A program made the position numbers and the translations under genes. Of a stretch of DNA of 64,000 bases, positions 43,209 to 51,307 are shown piece after piece (within the stretch, counting starts at the first letter, position 1; every line of letters begins with the position of its first letter). The stretch spans positions 1 to 64,000 of the forward strand of contig DASUGI010000036.1 in NCBI GenBank assembly GCA_036274115.1, given 5' to 3'. The notes under the pieces are model-generated. The model searched no databases, was not told where the DNA came from, and was given only the letters and a program-made list of their open reading frames with translations. The DNA comes from JADLHS01 sp036274115 (lineage in GTDB: Bacteria > Verrucomicrobiota > Verrucomicrobiia > Limisphaerales > JADLHS01).

Positions 43209-45596
43209 CTATTTGTCCGCTTTTATTTCGATTTCAACCGTTGCCGCTTTTAATCCGGATGCGCTCGCCGAGACAACGAACCTTCCATTCCGTTCCGTCG
43301 CTCTTGTCGCCGCTTCACAACGTCCCTGATAGGCATGACGCTCGTTGGCCTGAAACGGCTCGATACTCATATTATCGGCATTGTCCACCGCCACAATTTG
43401 CCCCGGACCGGTGACCTGAAACGTCACCAGGTGATTTGCACGCGGCACAACCACACCGTCGTCATCGGTAATGGTTGCCGTGACGAAAGCAACATCATCC
43501 CATGTTGGTGCAATCATCTTGCGATTTGTAGTCAAAATAATCTTTGTGGCCGGCCCAGCGGTCCGAAGTTCGTCCGTCGCGACTTGTTTGCCGGCGTCAC
43601 GCGCGACGGCACGCAGCGTCCGCGCCTCAAACGCTACTTTCCACACCCGAGGCGAGGCATCTTTGTTGATCGGTTTTGCGCCTAATGATCTCCGGTTGAG
43701 GAATAGTTCCACTTCGTCGCAGTTGGAATAGACCTCGACGGTCTCATCATGCCGTTCAGTGTTACGCGGCGTCCAATCTGCAAACTGCACTTGAGTATGA
43801 CGCTCCTCCCCACCCCAACCGGGGTCATCCGGCAGCACATCGCTGGGCGCGACGCGCCGCACCATCTTCACCATCGGCTTATCACTCCACCAAATCTGTC
43901 GCTCGTACGCCATCGGTTTGATCTGACCAGTGCGATCCAGCAAACCTCCGGCATAACCGATTCGAGGCCATGAACGCGACTCGCCGAGATAATCAACTCC
44001 GGCCCAAAGAAATTGTCCCGCGTGCTGCGGATTGTCGCGACACGCCAGCCAGGTTCGCCGATCGTGCCCCTGCTCCGTCCCGACAATCTTGCGACCGGGC
44101 TTCGCCCGCCACGCGTCGAGTAATTCCTGATCGCGATAGTTCGTGCCAATCACATCCAGCAAGTCCGCAAGACCATTGGTGTAATCGCCACTGGTGTTGG
44201 GTCGGAAGAGCGCCTGGGTTACGGGACGAGTAGGATCATTTTCGTGACAAACTTCCACCAGGCCCTTCAGTATGCCTTTGGCCAGTTCCTGTTTTGGCGT
44301 ATCCCGAATCTCATTGCCAACGCTCCACAGGATTACGCTGGGATGATTCCGATCCCGCCGCACCATGTCGCGCAGATCCTTCTTCGACCACTCCTTGAAG
44401 AACAAGCTGTAATCGTAAGGATTCTTTCGAACCGTCCAACAATCAAACGCTTCGTTCATCACGAGAAATCCCATGCGATCGCATAAGTCAAGGAACTCGG
44501 GTGCTACCGGATTGTGCGCGGTGCGAATGGCATTCACCCCCAGCTCCCGGAGATTGGTCAATCGCCGTTCCCATACGGCTAACGGCACCGCCGCACCAAA
44601 TGCGCCGCCATCGTGATGCAGACAGACGCCTTTCAGCTTCAGGTTTCTCTCGTTAAGCCAGAAGCCTGAATCTGATTTGAATTCAAACTGACGGATTCCA
44701 AATGCGATTCGCTCTTCATCAAGCGTTTCATTACCAGCCCGCACTCGAATCCAAATGTTGTGTAGATCCGGTTGCCGCACGCTCCATAATCGCGGCGCCC
44801 ACGGAATGCTCACGTCTAAAGCAATGTTTCTTGCTTCGCCAGCGGAGAGGTTAACTTTTGCCGCTTCAGCGGCAGTCGCATACGCTCCGTCCGGCGCTGA
44901 GTCTGGTGGACCATAGACCGTCGCCAGCAAGCTGATTTCTTTAGCCGATGCGGAGCTGTTCCTGATCGTCGTCTCAACTCGCACGGTGGCCTGGTTGCTT
45001 CGAACCATCGGCGTGCTGATAAAGGTGGCATGCGGCTCAAGGTGCACCGGGTCGCCGACCTTCAACCGCACATGCCGATAGATGCCCGCGCCCGAATACC
45101 AGCGCGAGGCCGGCTGCGCCGAAGTGTCAGTGCGGACCGCGATCACGTTCGTTTCATTCGGACTAAACTTTACGTGCGGCGACAGGTCGTATCCGAAAGT
45201 CACGTAACCGTTCGGACGCTTACCAAGCGAAATTCCATTGATCCACACTTCGCTGTTCTGCATCACGCCGTCGAACTCAACATAAGCGCGTCTGCCTTGC
45301 CGTTCCCCGGGAAGCACGAATTGCTTCCGATACCAGCCGACTCCACTTGGCAACCATGCACCCGCACCACCGGTTTTATTCGTTCGGGCAAACGGACCTT
45401 CAATGCTCCAATCATGCGGAACGTCGAGCTTGCGCCATTGTGAATCGTCAAAAGCCACCTGTTCAGCGCCCTTTTCATCACCTTTCCAGAATCTCCAATC
45501 CGCATCGAAAGACTGCGTCTCGGATGCCGCCGCCACCGGCGCGCCCAACGCGCCAAGCCAAAGTCCAATCGCACAAGCTACGATGAAGAGCTTCAT
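43209..45596 (-). CDS. Secreted GH2 glycosidase, beta-galactosidase type
   Basis: The 795-residue protein has a signal peptide (LFIVACAIGLWLGALGAPVAA). Domains in order are a jelly-roll (DADWRFWKG, PHDWSIEGPF), an Ig-like domain, a TIM barrel with acid/base E429 in VGNEI and nucleophile E508 in VGTEQG, and two C-terminal beta domains. RTAHNPVAPEFLDLCDRMG is the typical GH2 sugar-binding strand. In this context it probably trims beta-galactose from rhamnogalacturonan I side chains, although other GH2 specificities cannot be excluded. It is 3 bp after the CE12 gene. Confidence 0.93.
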   Translation of the reverse strand: MKLFIVACAIGLWLGALGAPVAAASETQSFDADWRFWKGDEKGAEQVAFDDSQWRKLDVPHDWSIEGPFARTNKTGGAGAWLPSGVGWYRKQFVLPGERQGRRAYVEFDGVMQNSEVWINGISLGKRPNGYVTFGYDLSPHVKFSPNETNVIAVRTDTSAQPASRWYSGAGIYRHVRLKVGDPVHLEPHATFISTPMVRSNQATVRVETTIRNSSASAKEISLLATVYGPPDSAPDGAYATAAEAAKVNLSAGEARNIALDVSIPWAPRLWSVRQPDLHNIWIRVRAGNETLDEERIAFGIRQFEFKSDSGFWLNERNLKLKGVCLHHDGGAFGAAVPLAVWERRLTNLRELGVNAIRTAHNPVAPEFLDLCDRMGFLVMNEAFDCWTVRKNPYDYSLFFKEWSKKDLRDMVRRDRNHPSVILWSVGNEIRDTPKQELAKGILKGLVEVCHENDPTRPVTQALFRPNTSGDYTNGLADLLDVIGTNYRDQELLDAWRAKPGRKIVGTEQGHDRRTWLACRDNPQHAGQFLWAGVDYLGESRSWPRIGYAGGLLDRTGQIKPMAYERQIWWSDKPMVKMVRRVAPSDVLPDDPGWGGEERHTQVQFADWTPRNTERHDETVEVYSNCDEVELFLNRRSLGAKPINKDASPRVWKVAFEARTLRAVARDAGKQVATDELRTAGPATKIILTTNRKMIAPTWDDVAFVTATITDDDGVVVPRANHLVTFQVTGPGQIVAVDNADNMSIEPFQANERHAYQGRCEAATRATERNGRFVVSASASGLKAATVEIEIKADK

Positions 45597-45599
45597 AGG

Positions 45600-46823
45600 T
45601 TAATTGCCATCCGGCTTGCCGCGGTCCTCCAACGGGCTGGCGGGTATCGCGAATTGGTCGGGAGCATCGGGCTGGGCCGGATCAAACCGTGCAACGTCCG
45701 CGGCAAGAAACTTCGCGAGGGAAGGCACATCGGAGCGAATACCTTCAACTACGCAACGCGCCAACTCGTAGCTGCCATAGTTGTTGTGGTGCGTGCCGTC
45801 TTGAAAGGCTTTTTCAAGGTTTGCACCCCATGCCCGGTAAAGCACCTTGCTCGTTGCGTGCAAATCGATCAGCGCGACACCGTCCTCACGCGCCACGTCG
45901 CGCACCGTTTGCGGATAACCCTCAAGCGTATCGTGTTCGACGCCAGCCTTCCGCTCCATCGAAGTAATCAGCATCGGCGTCGCGCCGAGTTCGCGGGTTC
46001 GCGCCACTATCTTTTTCAAATTGGATTTGTAAACGGCCAACGCATTGGTGGCTTTATCCTTCATGTCGTTGTGTCCAAACTGGACGAACAACCAGTCGTT
46101 CGACTTCATCAGGCTAAAGATTTTGTCGAAGCGTCTTGCGCCGAGTGAACTCCTGATGGACTCGCCGGACTGCGCATAATTCGCGACCGCCACGCCCGCC
46201 CCAAAGAACCGCGGCAGCATTTGTCCCCAACTGTTCCAAGGCTCGCGCGGCTGGTCGCAAACGGTGGAGTCCCCAGTTAGAAAAATGGTTGGCACCTCTA
46301 CGCGCTTGATCTGTAACGCTCGCAGGCTTGGCCGCATGCCATTGAATTCGAGCGTAAGTTTCTCATCCCAATTCACCATCTCCGATTCCTTCTCACGCGT
46401 CTTGAGCCGCACGTTGCCACCTCTCGCAATCGCCGGTGTTCGGACGTTAACAACAAAGCTTTGGGCGACCGAACCACCTTTGGGCACAGTGACCTGCTCG
46501 ACCATCAGCCGTCGCAGTTCCGCCTTCACCGTGTTCGTGGAAGCGACTGCGTCATCGCCAAAGACGGCGGTCACGAGATAATTGCCTTCAGGAACTTTTG
46601 CCGAAAGGAGAAATGGCTGGTCGCTCGTGATGGAATTGCTGCCTTCTCGCGCGACCGATCCGGCTTCCAAGCCAAACCCAGTCTTTGAGTCCGAGAACGG
46701 AGCGACGGACGGAATGCGATTGGCAAATACAATCTCGATCTCGTCCGCCGCATTCGCACTGGCAACGAGCGCCAGTCCCAGACCAAGTAATTGCCAGGTG
46801 CGCAAGAGGCTGTGTCGACTCAT
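45600..46823 (-). CDS. Secreted rhamnogalacturonan acetylesterase, CE12
   Basis: The 407-residue protein has a signal peptide (LLGLGLALVASANA), an N-terminal beta-sandwich of about 150 residues (VPEGNYLVTAVFGDD) like those on other bacterial CE12 enzymes, then the SGNH domain with S186 in TGDSTV, the Asn in FGHND, and D342/H345 in DGTHHNNYG. It removes acetyl groups from the galacturonate of rhamnogalacturonan I. It overlaps the PL11 gene by 4 bp (ATGA), so the deacetylase and lyase are translationally coupled. Confidence 0.94.
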   Translation of the reverse strand: MSRHSLLRTWQLLGLGLALVASANAADEIEIVFANRIPSVAPFSDSKTGFGLEAGSVAREGSNSITSDQPFLLSAKVPEGNYLVTAVFGDDAVASTNTVKAELRRLMVEQVTVPKGGSVAQSFVVNVRTPAIARGGNVRLKTREKESEMVNWDEKLTLEFNGMRPSLRALQIKRVEVPTIFLTGDSTVCDQPREPWNSWGQMLPRFFGAGVAVANYAQSGESIRSSLGARRFDKIFSLMKSNDWLFVQFGHNDMKDKATNALAVYKSNLKKIVARTRELGATPMLITSMERKAGVEHDTLEGYPQTVRDVAREDGVALIDLHATSKVLYRAWGANLEKAFQDGTHHNNYGSYELARCVVEGIRSDVPSLAKFLAADVARFDPAQPDAPDQFAIPASPLEDRGKPDGN

Positions 46824-48589
46824 GGCGCGGAAGACTGATTTTCAGCCGTAAGGGGCACGGTCAGTTGCGGCGGATAAAGATACCCCATCGACACGAGTGC
46901 AACGTCGTTACGGTAAATCGGGTCTTGCATCAGCCACGGGTGCCGGCGCGTGGAAGGAATTGACGTAGAATAAACCCTCAATTCGCCGGGAACGCTCGTG
47001 ATAATCTCCTCACGCCAGTCTCCGAGAATGTCGGCAATGGCAATCACTCGGCCTTCAATTTTGCCCAGCTTTCCACCCTTGTATTTCAGAATGTCACCGT
47101 CACGCGTCAAATACGGCTTCAGATAGCTATCGTCCCAGTAAATCGGATTGGGGGCGAGTGATCCGAGGTCCTCACGCGAAAGAAGCTTCCCGTCTTGCGC
47201 ACTGTAAAGCCACCGGTCCGGCAAAAACTTTTCACCACCGTAAAACTCCATTCCCGGATTCGTTGGATCAATGTCCGCCAACAAGCCCTGACTGTGGATG
47301 TGCGTGATCATGTGGTCGCAGCCCCAAATGATTTTGCCGGTCTTCGCATCCACAACGCAAAACCCGTTCTTTTCCTGCGCGGTCTCGAATCCATACGCAA
47401 TCTCCAACCCTGGCCGCGAAGGAATCACATCCGTCACATAACAAGCATCCGGATGACCCATCTTTAGATTCCAAAGCGTCTTGCCGTTGTCGTCGATCAC
47501 CGCGGCACCGAGAATGATTTCTTCGCGTCCGTCGCCGTCGACATCCGCGGCGTGCATGCCGTGCATCCCCTGCCCTCGCACCGGTGGAGATTCCTTGTCG
47601 CCATTCCAACTCCACACCTTCTCCAGCTTTCCATCCACCAGATTGTAAGCGTCCACGAGCATCGTGGTGTAAGTACCGCGCAACGCGAGTACGCTCGTGC
47701 GTTTGCCATCGAGTTTGGCCAGGCCAATCAAGTGCCGCGACGCACGATTGCCCTTGTTGTCGCCCCAATCTTCAATCCTGCCGCGCGGCGGCCAATCGGC
47801 CCTGGCAATCTCCTGTCCAGTCTCGCCGCTCCAGACCGAGAGATATTCCGGCCCGTCCAGAATGCGACCAGCCGCATTGCGATAAACCGGCTCCATCGGG
47901 GCGGTCTTGAGGGCAACCTCCGATTGTCCATCCCCATCAAAGTCCGCCACAATCATCGGCGACCACCACACGCCTTGCTCGATGTTCCACCCAAGATCAT
48001 TCTGCCAAAGAAACTTTCCGTCGTGCCGATACGCCTCCACTTTGAAGGTGTTGGTGCTTAGTTGCCAAACGCCCGGATCACTCGTTTGCTGCGGTTGTTT
48101 GATGACGAAATCCAGTTTTCCGTCTCCGTCGACATCCGCGATGCCCACTTTGCTGAACGGATAGTTACCCCGCAGTTTCAACGAAACGTACGATTGCGGA
48201 CGAGTGTTGGCGGGTAGTGACACGCTATCCACCCATTCCATCGAGTTACGCTTGTGCACGACTGCCAACTGCCAGTAATTGCTTTTAGCCAGCGTTGCGG
48301 TTTTATCGACAAAGTCGGTTGAGTTGCGAATGGGAGCATCATTCAACTTGATCCGTGCGCCGTCGGTGGAGCGATAAATCTCGAACTCTTGATTCGGATT
48401 CTCTCCGCCGTACAAGCGCCATCCGAGATACACTTCGCGGTCCGACTTTGCCAGGGCGACCATTCCGCGAGTGTTGCCGGCGGCGCGATGGCCAACGAGA
48501 ACCTGAGCCCCGCACGTAACCGTAACCAACAGCGCCAGCAGGGGCGATACGGTCACCATCGGAATCCGAGTAGGGCCTGGAGTCTTCAT
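46820..48589 (-). CDS. Secreted rhamnogalacturonan lyase, PL11
   Basis: The 589-residue protein has a signal peptide (MVTVSPLLALLVTVTCGAQ) and the PL11 eight-bladed propeller with calcium-type motifs IADVDGDGKLDFV, VADFDGDGQSEVA and AADVDGDGREEII. The N-terminal beta domain contains GNTRGMVALAKSDREVYLGWRLYGG and the end holds DPIYRNDVALVSMGYLYPP, both typical of the family. It cleaves the rhamnogalacturonan I backbone by elimination. It lies 22 bp downstream of the CE12-GH27 fusion gene. Confidence 0.96.
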   Translation of the reverse strand: MKTPGPTRIPMVTVSPLLALLVTVTCGAQVLVGHRAAGNTRGMVALAKSDREVYLGWRLYGGENPNQEFEIYRSTDGARIKLNDAPIRNSTDFVDKTATLAKSNYWQLAVVHKRNSMEWVDSVSLPANTRPQSYVSLKLRGNYPFSKVGIADVDGDGKLDFVIKQPQQTSDPGVWQLSTNTFKVEAYRHDGKFLWQNDLGWNIEQGVWWSPMIVADFDGDGQSEVALKTAPMEPVYRNAAGRILDGPEYLSVWSGETGQEIARADWPPRGRIEDWGDNKGNRASRHLIGLAKLDGKRTSVLALRGTYTTMLVDAYNLVDGKLEKVWSWNGDKESPPVRGQGMHGMHAADVDGDGREEIILGAAVIDDNGKTLWNLKMGHPDACYVTDVIPSRPGLEIAYGFETAQEKNGFCVVDAKTGKIIWGCDHMITHIHSQGLLADIDPTNPGMEFYGGEKFLPDRWLYSAQDGKLLSREDLGSLAPNPIYWDDSYLKPYLTRDGDILKYKGGKLGKIEGRVIAIADILGDWREEIITSVPGELRVYSTSIPSTRRHPWLMQDPIYRNDVALVSMGYLYPPQLTVPLTAENQSSAP

Positions 48590-48611
48590 ATGATTTCGCT
48601 GTGAGCGACGG

Positions 48612-51209
48612 TTACTTGCCTGTCTGCAACTCTGAGAGACGATAAAGCCCCGCGCCGTGCGCGGGAATTACCGGCGCAAATTCGCCAGTGAACTCGCCCA
48701 GATCCGAGTGTCTCCAGAGATCGCGAACGCGCACTTTTTCCCGGAAGCCAACATCGGCCAACGTCAGCGGCACTGGTTGCGCCTTGATGTCCGGCATCGG
48801 GTCGTTCGTGAAGACCATAAACTTCACGGTCGCGCCGCGACTGTGTGCCACCGCGGCGTCATCCAACGCACCTGTCGCTTGAAATCGCGTTGCCTCTGAA
48901 GGCAGATCATATTCGATGATGGACAGTGAGTGCGCACCAATGGCATCAGTGAATTTCTTTCCCGCCACGCTGATCGGTTTCCCCCCAGCACTCTCGCCCG
49001 CCTTCAATCCACCCCAACCGGTGCTGGCCTGAACCCACTTCAAATCCGTTAGCTTCTTTTCAGTGCCGCCAACCGTGAGTCGTGGTTCAAGCCAATCCGC
49101 GTGGTCGCCAAAGCCATCACCGTCACCATCCGTAATGACGAGAAAGAGCTTTTGCGCACCCGTAACGTCCACGTCCACTTTCACACTCTGCCCGGGAGTC
49201 GCGCGCGTCACCAATGGACTCGTAAACAGCGCCTTCTCTCCGGCCGGTTTGGGGGCGGCAGGCGCATTGAACAGCGCCACGTATTTGTCCTTCGAGCCTG
49301 CCACGTCGCCGATCCAGGCAACCAGGCCGTCCCGGTGATACAACTCGCGATTGCCGGTACTGTTCTGATTAACGGCCAACACTTCATCATTGGTCAGCAA
49401 TGACAATGTGAAGTCGTCCAGCTTCGTCATATCTGCGCCCAACATCAGCGGCGAACGAGCGATGCTCCACAACGTCATCAACGTGCATTGCTCGTCGGGA
49501 GTGAAGCGTGTCTTGCGACGGCCCAAATCCAGCACGCCCAAGGGCAACATGTCCGCATCGGGCCAGTGTCCCGGTCCGCGGGAAAAGTTCCACTTTCGCA
49601 AACGTTCGAACTGTTCGTGCAGCGCCGGCCAGTTGTCCCAAAAGTCATCACTGATGCGCCACAGGTTCGCATGTTGCATCACATGTTCCGCAGCGGTCAG
49701 TGCCGTTTCACCCGGCGACAAGCTCAGCACCATCGGACGCCCCGTGCGGTCAATCGCTTTGCGAATGGCTTCAACTTCCTTCTCGTTTGCATGATACGGG
49801 CGGCTCAAATCATCCACCTTCACGTAATCCACACCCCACGATGCAATGAGTTGAAAGACGGAATCATAGTATTCCTGAGCGCCTGGCTTCGTCATGTCCA
49901 CTCCATACATATCGGGATTCCAGTCGCAGATGCTATTGGTGTTCGCGATGTCGCGGGCGCGAAAGCTGGTGCCTTTAACAGCAGTGTTCTGGCGCACCGC
50001 CTGGCGCGGGATGCCACGCATCAAGTGAATGCCGAACTTCAATCCCTTACTGTGAACGTAATCAGCCAGGGACTTGAATCCCACCCCGTTAACTGCCGAA
50101 GGAAACCGGTTTGTCGCCGGCCACAGTCGCCCGAACTCATCCATGGTCAATTCCGCGTTCCGCCGGTAATTGAAGCTGTTTGCTTTCGGCTCGTACCATT
50201 GGATATCCACGACGATGTACTCCCAGCCGTACGCCTTGAGTTTCTCCGCCATAACATCCGCTTGGGCCTTCGTCTGCGCCTCAGTCACCGTTGTGGCAAA
50301 GCAATCCCAACTGTTCCAGCCCATCGGTGGCTTCGCAGCCCAGGTCAGAAAATCACTTCGAGCCGGCGACTGGTCCGGGGGGAGCAAATAGCCAGCAAGC
50401 GAAGAATCCTTAAGGCCGCGAATGCCATCGGCGACTGCCGCGGCGTTCAACTTCGCGCCGGCCAGCGTCGTGTGCGTGTGGTCCGACGGCTTGAAGAACA
50501 TTTGGCGAACCGAGGGTTCGCCGATTTGCTCGTAGCGCACGGCGACCAACTCGTTCAAGTCAATGAACAGTGCGCCGCCCTGCTCCGCTGCTTCACGAGC
50601 GAATTTCCCGTAGCCGCTCGACTCGCGCCCCACCTTGCCATCCTTCCAGATATTCCGAGGGATTTGGGAAACCACAATCGGTGTCGCGCCCTTCGCTTTC
50701 GCGCCCGAAATGTATTGCCGCAAGTACCAGCCGTAGGTGTGCACCACCTCTACCTTGCCCGCGTTGTTGGTGATGGTTTGGGTTTCCTCGCCATTTCCTT
50801 TGAGCGAACCGCGCCCCCGATTTCCGGTCAGCCCGCCGCCGTCGTTGTGACCGAACTGCATCATGACAAAGTCGCCCGGCTGTAGCCGCTTCATCACTTC
50901 GTCCCAACGACCTTCTGTGAGAAACGTCCGACTGCTACGCCCGCCGATGGCGCGGTTCTCAACGCGGATTCTTCCCAGGTCAAAATGCTGTCCAATCAGG
51001 CTGCCCCAACCCCACATCGAGTCGGCGCCCTTCCCGCTGCCGTTGCGCACGGTGGAATCACCGATCAGGTAGAGCGTGGGGCCTGAGTTCGTAGTTTCGG
51101 CTTGACCAACAGGGGCCGTGACAAGTGCAACAGCGAAAAGGAGAACGAATGTTTTTCGACGAGAAGGAAGTGAAATCGGCAACCTGACCGGCCTGTTGGT
51201 TATAGCCAT
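48612..51209 (-). CDS. Secreted fusion of CE12 esterase, GH27 galactosidase and NPCBM-like domain
   Basis: The 865-residue protein has a signal peptide (KTFVLLFAVALVTAPVGQA). Residues 44-270 are a CE12 SGNH esterase with S52 in IGDSTV, GGRSS, the Asn in FGHND and the His in SDHTHTT. Residues 290-690 are a GH27 barrel opening PPMGWNSWDCF, with the predicted nucleophile D466 in YVKVDD and the acid/base region WRISDDFW. The C-terminal 165 residues resemble a galactose-binding NPCBM domain (KKFTDAIGAHSLSIIEYDLP). It would deacetylate rhamnogalacturonan and remove alpha-galactose or a related alpha- or beta-L-arabinopyranose from the same chain. Confidence 0.9.
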   Translation of the reverse strand: MAITNRPVRLPISLPSRRKTFVLLFAVALVTAPVGQAETTNSGPTLYLIGDSTVRNGSGKGADSMWGWGSLIGQHFDLGRIRVENRAIGGRSSRTFLTEGRWDEVMKRLQPGDFVMMQFGHNDGGGLTGNRGRGSLKGNGEETQTITNNAGKVEVVHTYGWYLRQYISGAKAKGATPIVVSQIPRNIWKDGKVGRESSGYGKFAREAAEQGGALFIDLNELVAVRYEQIGEPSVRQMFFKPSDHTHTTLAGAKLNAAAVADGIRGLKDSSLAGYLLPPDQSPARSDFLTWAAKPPMGWNSWDCFATTVTEAQTKAQADVMAEKLKAYGWEYIVVDIQWYEPKANSFNYRRNAELTMDEFGRLWPATNRFPSAVNGVGFKSLADYVHSKGLKFGIHLMRGIPRQAVRQNTAVKGTSFRARDIANTNSICDWNPDMYGVDMTKPGAQEYYDSVFQLIASWGVDYVKVDDLSRPYHANEKEVEAIRKAIDRTGRPMVLSLSPGETALTAAEHVMQHANLWRISDDFWDNWPALHEQFERLRKWNFSRGPGHWPDADMLPLGVLDLGRRKTRFTPDEQCTLMTLWSIARSPLMLGADMTKLDDFTLSLLTNDEVLAVNQNSTGNRELYHRDGLVAWIGDVAGSKDKYVALFNAPAAPKPAGEKALFTSPLVTRATPGQSVKVDVDVTGAQKLFLVITDGDGDGFGDHADWLEPRLTVGGTEKKLTDLKWVQASTGWGGLKAGESAGGKPISVAGKKFTDAIGAHSLSIIEYDLPSEATRFQATGALDDAAVAHSRGATVKFMVFTNDPMPDIKAQPVPLTLADVGFREKVRVRDLWRHSDLGEFTGEFAPVIPAHGAGLYRLSELQTGK

Positions 51210-51307
51210 GGTATGCAGTTAATGACGGTTGATGCCCTCATGTTCATCACTGAATCTCCGCCTGACAACCAAAACCCGCTTCCGCTTCCGGGCGACCGCA
51301 CGTGCGC

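Noticed and set aside
49488..50885. Long open frame on the plus strand opposite the CE12-GH27 fusion (465 codons)
   Set aside because: The minus-strand protein has two complete catalytic domains; the opposite frame shows only GC-driven openness.
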